Shown here: piece after piece, positions 52,498 to 60,835 of the stretch
Numbering within the stretch: position 1 is the stretch's first letter
Layout of the letters: each line of letters opens with the position of its first letter
Program-made: the position numbers and the translations under genes
NCBI GenBank assembly: GCA_946404865.1
Contig: CAMJFC010000002.1
Location: 1 to 64,000 of the forward strand
Direction of reading: 5' to 3'
DNA from: an uncultured Prevotellaceae bacterium
GTDB taxonomy: Bacteria; Bacteroidota; Bacteroidia; Bacteroidales; Bacteroidaceae
DNA length: 64,000 bases
Notes under the pieces: generated by a model
Database searches by the model: none
Told to the model about the DNA's origin: nothing
The model's input: the letters and a program-made list of their open reading frames with translations, nothing else

Positions 52498-53154
52498 ATG
52501 TCAATATTATTGAGTTCACACGGCGTGATGCACTTGATTGCGGTTGGTGCTATTTTGGGCGTGTATTTGCTCTATTTGCTGATTCGTGCCATCGTCAATT
52601 ACTACCAGAGCAGGAAAGAAGAACGCAACAGGCAAATGCGGCAGTACATGGCAAATAAAGATTCTGAGCCAATAACGGTGACGGCTACCTCGCAGCAGTT
52701 CTCTTATTCCTCGCAGCCGTCTAATTATGTTCCTCCGCAGCTGAGGCATCTATTTCCCTACGGTGTACCTTCGTTTTACCGGCCCAAGGCAAAAGATGTG
52801 CCTGCAGGTCTTTGGGTCGTGATTGTTTGTGCTTTTCTGGGAGCGTTGTTGAGCATCTTCATAGCGGTAGGTATTGTCATAGAGGATTCCAGAGCCCCTG
52901 CCGTCTTTGGTGCAATGCTGTTGGTGGGTCTCGGCATCCTCATTGGTGTCTCAGGCGTAGGGATGCGAAGGCTGAAAAGAAGTGCAGGAAAATTGGCACA
53001 AGGATTGCTCGTTTTGTTGCTCGTAGCCGGTGTCATCACCATGATGGTTTTGCTTATTAATGAAGGTCCTCAGGGTTTCTATATGCTCATACCTATTGCC
53101 ATTGTGGGACTGTTGCTTTGGTTACTGACGGCAAATATGAAATACCTTTACTGA
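52498..53154 (+). CDS. Membrane protein, last gene of the accessory locus
   Basis: A 218-residue membrane protein with about five hydrophobic segments, beginning with LIAVGAILGVYLLYLLI. A polar loop of about 60 residues lies between the first and second helices (QQFSYSSQPSNYVPPQ). No family is recognised. It is followed by the only strong intrinsic terminator seen in the locus, so it is probably the last gene of the transcript. Confidence 0.68.
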   Translation: MSILLSSHGVMHLIAVGAILGVYLLYLLIRAIVNYYQSRKEERNRQMRQYMANKDSEPITVTATSQQFSYSSQPSNYVPPQLRHLFPYGVPSFYRPKAKDVPAGLWVVIVCAFLGALLSIFIAVGIVIEDSRAPAVFGAMLLVGLGILIGVSGVGMRRLKRSAGKLAQGLLVLLLVAGVITMMVLLINEGPQGFYMLIPIAIVGLLLWLLTANMKYLY

Positions 53155-53191
53155 TTGAACCGCTTTCCGTTCTTTCGCTTGAACTGTGTAT

Positions 53192-53229
53192 AATGCCGAC
53201 GCACAATGGGGCGCGTCGGCATTTTTTTT
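53192..53229 (+). terminator. Rho-independent terminator ending the accessory locus
   Basis: AATGCCGACGC and GCGTCGGCATT are perfect reverse complements around a short loop and are followed by an eight-base T run. It lies 37 bases after the last gene of the locus and marks its probable right edge. Confidence 0.9.
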
Positions 53230-53324
53230 GCGATTCATGATTATTTTTTGCGTTATATCCATCTTTTTCTTTACCTTTGCACTTGTCAATGTCAGTTTAA
53301 TTATTCCAATAATATTTACAGAAG

Positions 53325-53663
53325 ATGAAAAAGCTAATTATCACATTGATTTGGGTGGCGATATTGGCTGGTATGGTCATCACCAACCCAAAGAAGGCAG
53401 CGCACAACGAGGCGATTGCCGTAGAGTATAAAGAGGCTTTGCAGAAAAAGGTGGGTGTGTTCTCTCTGCTGGCGGGTCAGAAAACACTGGAAAAGGTGGT
53501 CGATAGTGCCGTTGAGGTGTCTGACTATGTGCTTCTCAGCGTGGGTAAATACTCCTCTCGCGACGATGTGAGCAGCGTCGTGTCTGTCGGTGTTTTCAAT
53601 CATGTGTTCGTGTTCACCAAAGACGATATCTTAGATGAACTGGGCCGTGCTCTCGGATTTTAA
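53325..53663 (+). CDS. DUF4359-like small exported protein
   Basis: A 112-residue protein with an N-terminal membrane anchor (LIITLIWVAILAGMVITNP). The segment NPKKAAHNEAI and the conserved GVFSLL and YVLLSVGK patterns fit the DUF4359 group. No function is known for this family. It is outside the terminator and probably a separate transcription unit. The gap 53664-53845 downstream contains a weak match (GTTGCGCACGACACG at 53814-53828) to the cargo-leader motif, and nothing else I can assign. Confidence 0.65.
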   Translation: MKKLIITLIWVAILAGMVITNPKKAAHNEAIAVEYKEALQKKVGVFSLLAGQKTLEKVVDSAVEVSDYVLLSVGKYSSRDDVSSVVSVGVFNHVFVFTKDDILDELGRALGF

Positions 53664-53845
53664 TTGATGGCGTGTATGGAAAACACCTGAAAAAGCATTC
53701 AGTTAAAAGGAATATGAAAAATCACGTAATACGACTATCTGCGTGATGTTGAAAAAGAAAAAATTACCTTGGGACATTGTCTAAACTTTTAATAATTCAA
53801 AATGTCTATAACCGTTGCGCACGACACGAAACAGTGTACTATATC

Positions 53846-54436
53846 ATGGCAAAAGCATCATTTAAGAAAGTGAGAAGCATTTCTCTCGCCGCACTGCTGC
53901 TGGCAATCCTCGGCATCTCGTGCGGCAATGCGCAGGAGACAAAAGAAGTGGCCAAGTCCGATAACACCCAAACGGAACAGGCGAAACCCATTTCCGAGGA
54001 AGATATGGTCCAGGCGGCTTTAGAGCACCTGCTCCACGACGTGGCGCAGCAAAAAATGGAGCAGTTCCACTGGTTCTCGAAGGATGACATTCTGAAAGTG
54101 AGCGGAGGAAAAGTAGAGAAATATGAGCGGGGCGATATCCGTGATGCGATTGTGAATCACCCCGAGGAATGGAAGAAAGAGATTAACCGCATACTGGCTA
54201 AGGTAAAAGGAGAAGGCGAAGAAAGGGACTTTGACTTCAATAACTATACGTTTGAGTCGTTGAAGACAGAGTCGAAAATAGACGAGATGACGAAAGGAAA
54301 AGTATACCGTGGCAGGGCTATACTGAAATGTGGCGACAAACACTTTGACTTGGTCTTTAAGAATTTAGTCTTCCTCGACGAAGATGCAAAATATGTCGAT
54401 GGTCTCGGCATTGGACTCCCCGGGGAGTATGATTAA
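53846..54436 (+). CDS. Lipoprotein, unknown
   Basis: A 196-residue predicted lipoprotein with signal LLLAILGISC ending at the lipobox cysteine. The mature part is acidic and has a beta-rich C-terminal half; no family is recognised. I use the ATG at 53846, which gives a complete signal sequence. It converges with cmk, with only two bases between their ends. Confidence 0.72.
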   Translation: MAKASFKKVRSISLAALLLAILGISCGNAQETKEVAKSDNTQTEQAKPISEEDMVQAALEHLLHDVAQQKMEQFHWFSKDDILKVSGGKVEKYERGDIRDAIVNHPEEWKKEINRILAKVKGEGEERDFDFNNYTFESLKTESKIDEMTKGKVYRGRAILKCGDKHFDLVFKNLVFLDEDAKYVDGLGIGLPGEYD

Positions 54437-54438
54437 CC

Positions 54439-55128
54439 TTACGAAACTTTTTTCTCATATTCCTGCAACAGCCATTCGTTTTGTTCGGGTATGGTCATGT
54501 TGCTGTTGTCCAAGATGATGGCATCGTCGGCGGGGCGGAGCGGGGCCACTTCGCGGTGTGAGTCGATATAGTCGCGCTCCTGTACATTCTTTAGTATCTC
54601 GTCGTAGTCGGCTTGTTCGCCCTTGCCCAGCAATTCCTTATAACGTCGCTCAGCACGCACCTCAGCCGTTGCCGTCACAAACACTTTCAGTTCGGCGTCG
54701 GGAAAGACCACCGTGCCAATGTCGCGACCGTCCATCACCACACCTTTGTCTTTGCCCATCTGCTGCTGTTGGGCCACCAATGCCTCGCGTACGAACGGGA
54801 TGGCGGCGATGATGCTCACGCGTGATGACACCTCCATGCCGCGGATCTCGCCCTCCACACACTCGCCGTTGAGGTAAGTGTCAGGGCGGTTGGTCTCCGC
54901 ATTGAGGGTGAACGAGATGCGGATATCGTCCATTTGTTGTTGCAGTTCTTCCGTATCTACTTCGCCCGCCTCGTTGAACAGGCCGTGGCGCATGGCATAA
55001 AGAGTTACGGCACGGTACATAGCGCCCGTGTCAACGTAGATGTATCCGATGCGGCGTGCCAAGTCTTTGGCCATGGTGCTCTTGCCGCAAGAAGAGTGCC
55101 CGTCAATGGCGATGGTTATTTTTTTCAT
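54439..55128 (-). CDS. cmk: Cytidylate kinase
   Basis: A 229-residue CMP/dCMP kinase that phosphorylates CMP and dCMP with ATP for nucleotide synthesis. The P-loop is [10 protein letters not shown], and [12 protein letters not shown] and [20 protein letters not shown] match the CMP-binding parts. It is encoded downstream of porQ on the minus strand with a 127-base gap that holds a short CT-rich repeat. In other Bacteroidales the neighbours are porQ and ispH; here ispH is at 12606 on the opposite strand. Confidence 0.96.
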   Translation of the reverse strand: MKKITIAIDGHSSCGKSTMAKDLARRIGYIYVDTGAMYRAVTLYAMRHGLFNEAGEVDTEELQQQMDDIRISFTLNAETNRPDTYLNGECVEGEIRGMEVSSRVSIIAAIPFVREALVAQQQQMGKDKGVVMDGRDIGTVVFPDAELKVFVTATAEVRAERRYKELLGKGEQADYDEILKNVQERDYIDSHREVAPLRPADDAIILDNSNMTIPEQNEWLLQEYEKKVS

Positions 55129-55255
55129 ATCTAATTATTTTGTCTCTCGTGTACCCCTTCCCAGGAGGGGAACTCGCAATCAGGCGGATTGTTATTTCAT
55201 TATTTAAAATCTCTTACATCATATCTCTTACCTCCTACCTCTTACCTCTTACCCC

Positions 55256-56200
55256 TTATAGCGTGTAGGCTGCGTTGATGACGATTGATGACGATGACAC
55301 GTGGAATTTGCCGTAAGCTACATTCAGCTTAAAGCGATCCAATTGTATGCCGCCGCCGAATGACAGACCGGCACCGTGTGCACTCTCGCTGTCACCGCTC
55401 TGAATCTTCATCTCGTCAGCCCGGCGGAAATTGTACCCGGCACCAATCCAAATAGCGTCAGAGAGCATCACATCGATACCTGCCGACACGTGGTTGATGA
55501 AACGGTAATCCCAATGCGTCAGGTCGGTCAATGTGGCTGACAGACGGAACGGTGCCCCTTGCAGCCGTTTGCTGACACCCAGACGTAAATCGAATGGCAT
55601 CCGCTCAAAATCGTCATCGTAAGCTTTCAATTGTCCGCCAAGGTTCTTGGCCACGGCAGAAACCGACCACTCGCGTTCCGGGTCGTAGTAGTTGAGTCCC
55701 AAATCTACCCCCATGGCAATGGAGTTATACTTGCCGATATACGAGGTGATGAATTTCACGGTGATGCCGCCAGCAAGGCGTTGGGCCAGGTCGTAACCTA
55801 AGTAGCCGCACACTGCGATGTCTTTGGCAGAGAACTCGCCCGTTTGTACATTGTCGGCCGTCGTCTCTTTCATCTTTCCGTAGTCGATGAACTGACCGCT
55901 CACCGCCACAGTGGCTTTTTCCTTCACCGTCCAGTTGTACGAGGCACTTGCCGTGTTGGCGCCGTCCATGTAGTTCATGTAGTTGAGTGAGATAGTGCGA
56001 CTGCTCACCGACTGCAACAGAGCCGGGTTGGAGAACATCAGCGAGGGGTCGTCCTCGATGATGGTGATGTTCTCGCCCCCCAATGCCGCGGCATGGGCAC
56101 TCACGGGCAGTCGGAGGAAATTATATGCGGTGCGGCTCTCCTGTGCTGAGATGGCAACAGGACAGACCAACATGAGCAACGCAAAAATGACTTTTTTCAT
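55256..56200 (-). CDS. porQ: PorQ-like type IX secretion outer-membrane protein
   Basis: A 314-residue beta-barrel protein with signal peptide MKKVIFALLMLVCPVAISAQ. PorQ-type landmarks include LPVSAHAAALGGENITI and DDPSLMFSNPALL at the N terminus, and the final strand SSIVINAAYTL. PorQ takes part in type IX secretion, the Bacteroidota pathway for surface and secreted proteins. The ATG at 56200 gives the full signal sequence. A divergent promoter pair lies at 56222-56260. Confidence 0.85.
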   Translation of the reverse strand: MKKVIFALLMLVCPVAISAQESRTAYNFLRLPVSAHAAALGGENITIIEDDPSLMFSNPALLQSVSSRTISLNYMNYMDGANTASASYNWTVKEKATVAVSGQFIDYGKMKETTADNVQTGEFSAKDIAVCGYLGYDLAQRLAGGITVKFITSYIGKYNSIAMGVDLGLNYYDPEREWSVSAVAKNLGGQLKAYDDDFERMPFDLRLGVSKRLQGAPFRLSATLTDLTHWDYRFINHVSAGIDVMLSDAIWIGAGYNFRRADEMKIQSGDSESAHGAGLSFGGGIQLDRFKLNVAYGKFHVSSSSIVINAAYTL

Positions 56201-56221
56201 CCCATTCACGTAATTTCTCTG

Positions 56222-56229
56222 CAAAGATA
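56222..56229 (-). promoter_or_regulatory. -7 box for porQ/cmk
   Basis: On the minus strand TATCTTTG fits TAnnTTTG and lies about 21 bases before the porQ ATG at 56200. Confidence 0.55.
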
Positions 56230-56252
56230 CAGCATTTTCTGAAATAATATGT

Positions 56253-56260
56253 TACTTTTG
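56253..56260 (+). promoter_or_regulatory. -7 box for the tonB gene
   Basis: TACTTTTG fits TAnnTTTG and lies 40 bases before the GTG start of the TonB gene. The two divergent promoters are about 24 bases apart. Confidence 0.55.
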
Positions 56261-56300
56261 CAGTAACTAAGTAGATAAACGCAAAAAAACGCGGTTTATT

Positions 56301-57020
56301 GTGGAGCAGAAAAAGACCTTGGCGGCGAATATAGACGACAGGAGGGGCACGTCGTTCCTCTTAGGATTGGTTGTTGCACTTGCGCTGCTGTTGACGGCCT
56401 TGGAGTGGACCTCGCATACGGCTGAACCGGAAGAAACGTCAGACTTGATGGGCGAGATGCCGCAAGACCTCGAAGCGATACCCGCTTTGGACCAGCGCGA
56501 CCTCATCGCTCTGACGAATCCACAGCCTGCGACGACCGTTATCAGCGAGCGGGTGGTGGTGACCGATGACACCGCCGAAGAGATACCCGATGCCGCCGAT
56601 GCCACTCACGATGAATGGGTGCCCTTGGTGTTCGACCCCGAGGATTTCACCGAAGAGCCCGTCAACAATGAGGCCCTTTCACCCTTAGCGTTGGGTCAGA
56701 CACCCGAACCCGTGCTGCGTGTGGTGGAGCAATACCCAGAGTTCCCCGGCGGTATGATGGAGTTGGTGAAGTGGCTCACCAAAAATCTGCAATATCCGGC
56801 CTATGCCCGTCAGCAGAAGATACAGGGCGAGGTGGTCACCTCGTTCATCATCAACAAAGACGGCACCGTGGCCGACATCAAGATATTGAAGTCGGTAGAG
56901 GCGTCGCTCGACCGTGAGGCATTGCGTGTGCTCCGGATGATGCCGGCATGGAAACCCGGCCAGGACCATGGGCAGCCTTGTCGCACCCTCGTCCGCCTGC
57001 CGATAGTGTTCAAGATATAG
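56301..57020 (+). CDS. TonB-family energy transducer
   Basis: A 239-residue inner-membrane protein with one helix (LLGLVVALALLLTALEW, about 20-37). A proline- and acid-rich linker follows and then a C-terminal TonB domain (about 145-239, FPGGMMELVKWLTKNLQYP and QGEVVTSFIINKDGTV). The start is GTG, with no ATG in front of it. It passes proton-motive force to outer-membrane receptors. A degraded copy of the same domain lies at 31969. Confidence 0.92.
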   Translation: MEQKKTLAANIDDRRGTSFLLGLVVALALLLTALEWTSHTAEPEETSDLMGEMPQDLEAIPALDQRDLIALTNPQPATTVISERVVVTDDTAEEIPDAADATHDEWVPLVFDPEDFTEEPVNNEALSPLALGQTPEPVLRVVEQYPEFPGGMMELVKWLTKNLQYPAYARQQKIQGEVVTSFIINKDGTVADIKILKSVEASLDREALRVLRMMPAWKPGQDHGQPCRTLVRLPIVFKI

Positions 57021-57050
57021 GGGCAAGTCAATCTCCCAAACGATCAAAAT

Positions 57051-58025
57051 ATGTATTCATCCAATCAAATATTAGAACAGGTCAACCACTATATTGACCA
57101 TCTGGCTTACGACCGACGGCCCGAAAGCCTTTACGAACCCATACGGTATGTGCTCTCGCTCGGGGGCAAACGCATACGGCCTGTGCTCATGTTGCTCGCA
57201 TACAATTTGTACAAAGACGACCCTTTGTCCATCTTGTCGTCTGCTTGCGCACTTGAGACCTACCACAACTACACCTTGTTGCACGACGACCTGATGGATA
57301 ATGCCGACCTGCGACGCGGCCACCAGACCGTTCATAAGCGTTGGGATGCCAACACGGCCATCCTCTCCGGCGACTCGATGCTCGTGCTGGCTTATGAGCG
57401 CATGGCGCAGTGCGACCCCGCCAAGTTGAAACCCGTGCTCGACCTCTTCACTGAGACAGCCTTGGAAATTGGTGAGGGACAGCAATACGACATGGACTTT
57501 GAGCAACGTCAGGATGTCACCGAGGAGGAGTATATTGAGATGATACGTCTGAAGACCAGCGTGTTGTTGGCATGCGCCATGAAGATTGGTGCCATCCTGG
57601 CCGATGCGCCCGAAGCAGACGCGCAGCGCCTTTACGACTACGGCGAGAAGTTCGGTCTGGCGTTTCAACTGCAAGACGACTACCTGGATGTTTATGGCGA
57701 TACGAAGGTCTTCGGCAAGGCCATCGGCGGCGACATCCTCTGCAACAAGAAGACCTATATGTTGATCAATGCTTTCAATTTGGCCACACCGGCCCAGCGC
57801 GAGCAACTGATGCATTGGGTGAGCCGACGCGACTACGACCCTCAGGAGAAGATAGCCGCCGTTACAGCCCTTTACAATGAGATAGGCATCGACCGTCTGG
57901 CCAAAGAGAAGATTCGTTATTACTTTGAAGAGAGCAAGAAAGTGCTCACATCGGTCAATGTGCCAGAGGCGCGTAAGGCGCAGCTGATTGCCTATACCGA
58001 TGAAATGATGCAGAGGGAGTATTGA
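57051..58025 (+). CDS. Polyprenyl (geranylgeranyl/farnesyl-type) diphosphate synthase
   Basis: A 324-residue trans-isoprenyl diphosphate synthase. The two Asp-rich motifs are present: LLHDDLMDNADLRRG (first) and QLQDDYLDVYGD (second), together with GGKRIRPVLMLL. It condenses IPP with allylic primers. Product chain length cannot be fixed from the sequence. The stop at 58025 is directly followed by the TatD start. The IPP comes from the MEP pathway whose last enzyme is IspH. Confidence 0.93.
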   Translation: MYSSNQILEQVNHYIDHLAYDRRPESLYEPIRYVLSLGGKRIRPVLMLLAYNLYKDDPLSILSSACALETYHNYTLLHDDLMDNADLRRGHQTVHKRWDANTAILSGDSMLVLAYERMAQCDPAKLKPVLDLFTETALEIGEGQQYDMDFEQRQDVTEEEYIEMIRLKTSVLLACAMKIGAILADAPEADAQRLYDYGEKFGLAFQLQDDYLDVYGDTKVFGKAIGGDILCNKKTYMLINAFNLATPAQREQLMHWVSRRDYDPQEKIAAVTALYNEIGIDRLAKEKIRYYFEESKKVLTSVNVPEARKAQLIAYTDEMMQREY

Positions 58026-58814
58026 ATGACAGACACCCATACACACTTAGACGGCAACGAGTTTGACGCCGACCGCGACGAGGTGGTAGCACGTGCCCGT
58101 GAGGCGGGCATCAGCCGTGTGTTCATCCCGGCCATCGACCTGCCGTCGGTGGAGACGGTACTCAACGTATGCCACCGTTATCCCGGCTATGCCTATCCTA
58201 TGCTCGGACTCCATCCTGAGGAGGTGCGTGCCGACTGGCGCGAGGCGTTGCAAGCCATCCGTCAGCGACTCGTTGAACCTGAGGTGTTGCGCGAGACCAT
58301 CGCCGTGGGCGAGGTGGGCATCGACTACTATTGGAGCCGTGAGTTTGAGAAAGAACAGTTGGAGGCTTTCGAACAACAGGTGCAGTGGGCGGTGGAGTTT
58401 CAGTTGCCCTTGATGATTCACTGTCGCAAGGGACAGCAGGAGTTGGTGCGCATCCTGCGCCGTTACGAGCGCGACCTGCCCGGCGGTGTGTTTCACTGTT
58501 TCACAGGCAATGAGCATGAGGCGGCAGAACTGCTCTCTTTTGACCGTTTCGTGTTGGGCATCGGCGGCGTGCTCACGTTCAAGAAAAGCCATCTGCCCGA
58601 GGTTTTGCCGGCTGTGGTACCCCTCTCTCGCGTAGTCTTGGAGACCGATGCTCCCTATATGGCACCCGTGCCCATGCGAGGAAAGCGGAACGAGAGCGCT
58701 TTCGTGCGCTTCGTGTTGCAACGCATGGCGCAGTGCTACGGTGTGAGTGAAGAAGAGGTGGCACGGCAGACCGATGAGAATGTGTCGCGTGTCTTCCCGA
58801 AAGTGGCGATATGA
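58026..58814 (+). CDS. TatD-family metal-dependent hydrolase
   Basis: A 262-residue TIM-barrel hydrolase of the TatD/YcfH group, a putative metal-dependent DNase. Metal ligands are seen in DTHTHLDGNEF, GEVGIDYYW, IHCRKGQQ, HCFTGNEHE and LETDAPYMAP. The ATG starts at the base after the previous stop, and its own stop overlaps the next gene by 4 bases, so the genes are coupled. The substrate is probably nucleic acid. Confidence 0.93.
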   Translation: MTDTHTHLDGNEFDADRDEVVARAREAGISRVFIPAIDLPSVETVLNVCHRYPGYAYPMLGLHPEEVRADWREALQAIRQRLVEPEVLRETIAVGEVGIDYYWSREFEKEQLEAFEQQVQWAVEFQLPLMIHCRKGQQELVRILRRYERDLPGGVFHCFTGNEHEAAELLSFDRFVLGIGGVLTFKKSHLPEVLPAVVPLSRVVLETDAPYMAPVPMRGKRNESAFVRFVLQRMAQCYGVSEEEVARQTDENVSRVFPKVAI

Positions 58815-60079
58815 CTCGTTGGTTGCTGATGGCATGGCTGCTCCTCGGCGATAGTCTGACGGCATCGGCTCAGGAGACGGACACGTTGCGCCATTGGGGC
58901 GGAGCGTTCATCGCCAATCCAAGTACGGTCATCGTCATGGACAGCTATCAGCGTAAGTACCAGCAAGGCAAACGCAACCTCTCGTGGGGAATAGAGGCGC
59001 TCTACAGCAGTGTGCCGGCCGACAGCGATGCTTATGCCGCTGATTATGGTTACCCGACCATCGGCGTGGGGTTGAAATACAGTCTCAACCATGGGGTCAC
59101 GATGCACCGCTCGCCCGACCCTGCATGGGGGCAGGCCGAAGAGGTGGACTACCGTTCCCGCATGGGCAATTCGTTGTCGCTCTATGGCTCTTTTGCCCGT
59201 CCGCTCTACCGGAATCGAAAATGGGAGGTGGATTATGCTTTCCTGTTTGGGGTAGGGTATTGCGTCCATGACTACGACCCTGCAGACAATGTGGATAATG
59301 AACTGATAGGTTCGCATTGGCTCGTCTTCTTCGGGGCGGGACTGCATGCCAGCTATCGCGTGGCACCCGCATGGGGCGTGAAGGCCGGGCTGGAATACTG
59401 GCACTTGAGCAACGGGGCTCTCTACCGGCCCAATAAAGGAGCCAATTTCTTCGGACCGTCGCTCGCACTCGTTTACCGGCCCTATTACGATGCGGTCAGC
59501 AGCAGCGAAGCGAAGGCGGTGGCTCAGGCGGTTCGCAGGCCCTTCCAACGCTATTGGATAGCCCGGGTCACAGCGGGCGTTGGGGCGAAGACGCTTAATG
59601 AGGATTGGCAACTGACGCAGTTTCAGACGCCTCCCGGCGACCCCGACTACCGTACCGGCCATTTCCGGATCTACGCCTCTTACTCGCTACAGACCGATGT
59701 GCTCTATCGCTATGCCCGCCGTTGGGCCAGCGGCATCGGAGTCGATCTGTTTTATGGCACATACAGTGATCATGTGGCAGAGCTCGATACGAAATTCGGC
59801 GGCGACGGTCATACCAGTCCGTGGTCGGTGGGTCTCGCGGCCAAGCATGAGGTCTATTACCATCGGTTGCGGTTAGCCATGTCAATCGGATTCTATCTCT
59901 ACCGTAAAATGGGTGTCAATGCCAAGGAGGTGGAGCAACCCTACTACGAGCGTATCGGCATCCATTACGATATACCCCGCACCCCCTTGTCTGTGGGAGT
60001 CAACGTGAAGGCTCACCGCACCAAGGCCGACCTCACCGAAGTGGTGCTCAGTTATAACTTTAGAAAATTAGAAAATTAA
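58811..60079 (+). CDS. PagL-like acyloxyacyl hydrolase outer-membrane protein
   Basis: A 422-residue protein with a signal peptide (LLMAWLLLGDSLTASA). The motif WHLSNG (H198, S200, N201) matches the catalytic His-x-Ser-Asn of PagL, an outer-membrane enzyme that removes an acyl chain from lipid A. PagL itself is about 170 residues, and the extra C-terminal half here resembles further beta strands. The predicted role is lipid A modification, but the family extension is not proven. It overlaps tatD by 4 bases. Confidence 0.78.
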   Translation: MTRWLLMAWLLLGDSLTASAQETDTLRHWGGAFIANPSTVIVMDSYQRKYQQGKRNLSWGIEALYSSVPADSDAYAADYGYPTIGVGLKYSLNHGVTMHRSPDPAWGQAEEVDYRSRMGNSLSLYGSFARPLYRNRKWEVDYAFLFGVGYCVHDYDPADNVDNELIGSHWLVFFGAGLHASYRVAPAWGVKAGLEYWHLSNGALYRPNKGANFFGPSLALVYRPYYDAVSSSEAKAVAQAVRRPFQRYWIARVTAGVGAKTLNEDWQLTQFQTPPGDPDYRTGHFRIYASYSLQTDVLYRYARRWASGIGVDLFYGTYSDHVAELDTKFGGDGHTSPWSVGLAAKHEVYYHRLRLAMSIGFYLYRKMGVNAKEVEQPYYERIGIHYDIPRTPLSVGVNVKAHRTKADLTEVVLSYNFRKLEN

Positions 60080-60098
60080 AAAATTAAAAAATTAAAAT

Positions 60099-60130
60099 GG
60101 GAGTTTGGGAGTTTGGGAGTTTGGGAGTTT
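60099..60130 (+). repeat. Four copies of GGGAGTTT
   Basis: The 8-base unit GGGAGTTT occurs four times in perfect tandem. It lies in the gap 60080-60286, which has no gene and starts with A-rich AAAATT repeats. Confidence 0.85.
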
Positions 60131-60185
60131 AGACAATAGTCTATTTAACTCTTTTCGTTGGGACATTTAAGGACCCTCAACCCTC

Positions 60186-60260
60186 AACCATTTAGAACCC
60201 TAATCCCTTCAACCATTTAGAACCCTAATCCCTTCAACCTTTTAGAACACTAAACCTTCA
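60186..60260 (+). repeat. Tandem copies of a 25-bp sequence
   Basis: The 25-base unit AACCATTTAGAACCCTAATC followed by CCTTC occurs twice exactly and a third time with changes. CCCTCAACC words around it recur at the left end of the window (1-52) and, as GGGTTGAGG on the other strand, after meaB (12508-12530). These are low-complexity intergenic repeats. Confidence 0.75.
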
Positions 60261-60286
60261 ACCCTCAACCCTAAACATATTGAGCC

Positions 60287-60826
60287 ATGGGACTTTTTGA
60301 TTTCATTAAAGGAGCAACGACTCCTCAAAACACCACCAAAACGATAGTGTTACCTTTCGTGCCTAAAAATGTGAATGAACTGATGGCGATGCCCGGAGCC
60401 AACCTGCAAGACGAGTTTGCTGTGGCGGCGCTTGCTGTGGCTGTGCTCTGCAACTGGGAGCGTGACACGCAAGCCACCATCGAGATGCTCAACTATCTGC
60501 GCGGGCCTCGCCCGTTGTCAGTGATGGACCAGCAGTTCCTGCGCGATCGTCTGGCTGGCAAGCAGTATAAAACATTCTCCTTCTTCCGTGGCGCTACGGT
60601 ACAAAACAACTACACGCCATCGATGCCTCTCACCATCGACGTAAGTACCAATCCATACACCTATCAGACGGAGAATATGGCCACGTTGCACCTCAAATCA
60701 GCCGGTGCCGACAGCCTGCGGCAGATTTCTCTGCGCAAGAAGCCCAGCACCGGACAATGGTTTGTTTGGGAGATTTTCCTCCTCTCCGACATCCGCACTC
60801 CCGCCGCCCAAGACCCTTGGGCGTGA
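60287..60826 (+). CDS. DUF6935-like protein
   Basis: A 179-residue protein with no signal peptide. The stretches LRGPRPLSVMDQQFLRDRL, SFFRGATVQNNYTPS and RQISLRKKPSTGQWFVWE are typical of a small group I identify as DUF6935. Its function is unknown. It converges with the ATPase-CYTH gene, with 9 bases between the ends. Confidence 0.72.
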   Translation: MGLFDFIKGATTPQNTTKTIVLPFVPKNVNELMAMPGANLQDEFAVAALAVAVLCNWERDTQATIEMLNYLRGPRPLSVMDQQFLRDRLAGKQYKTFSFFRGATVQNNYTPSMPLTIDVSTNPYTYQTENMATLHLKSAGADSLRQISLRKKPSTGQWFVWEIFLLSDIRTPAAQDPWA

Positions 60827-60835
60827 GGGTGGAAA

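Noticed and set aside
13964..53154. A capsule or polysaccharide locus, as expected after an UpxY gene
   Set aside because: None of the following proteins looks like a glycosyltransferase, flippase or polymerase.
53814..53832. A fifth copy of the cargo-leader motif before the lipoprotein gene
   Set aside because: Only GTTGCGCACGACACG matches, and the frame does not end in a stop after it, so chance or strong decay is as likely.
60080..60286. Intergenic repeats considered as a CRISPR array
   Set aside because: Units are contiguous 8 and 25 bases with no unique spacers and no cas genes nearby.
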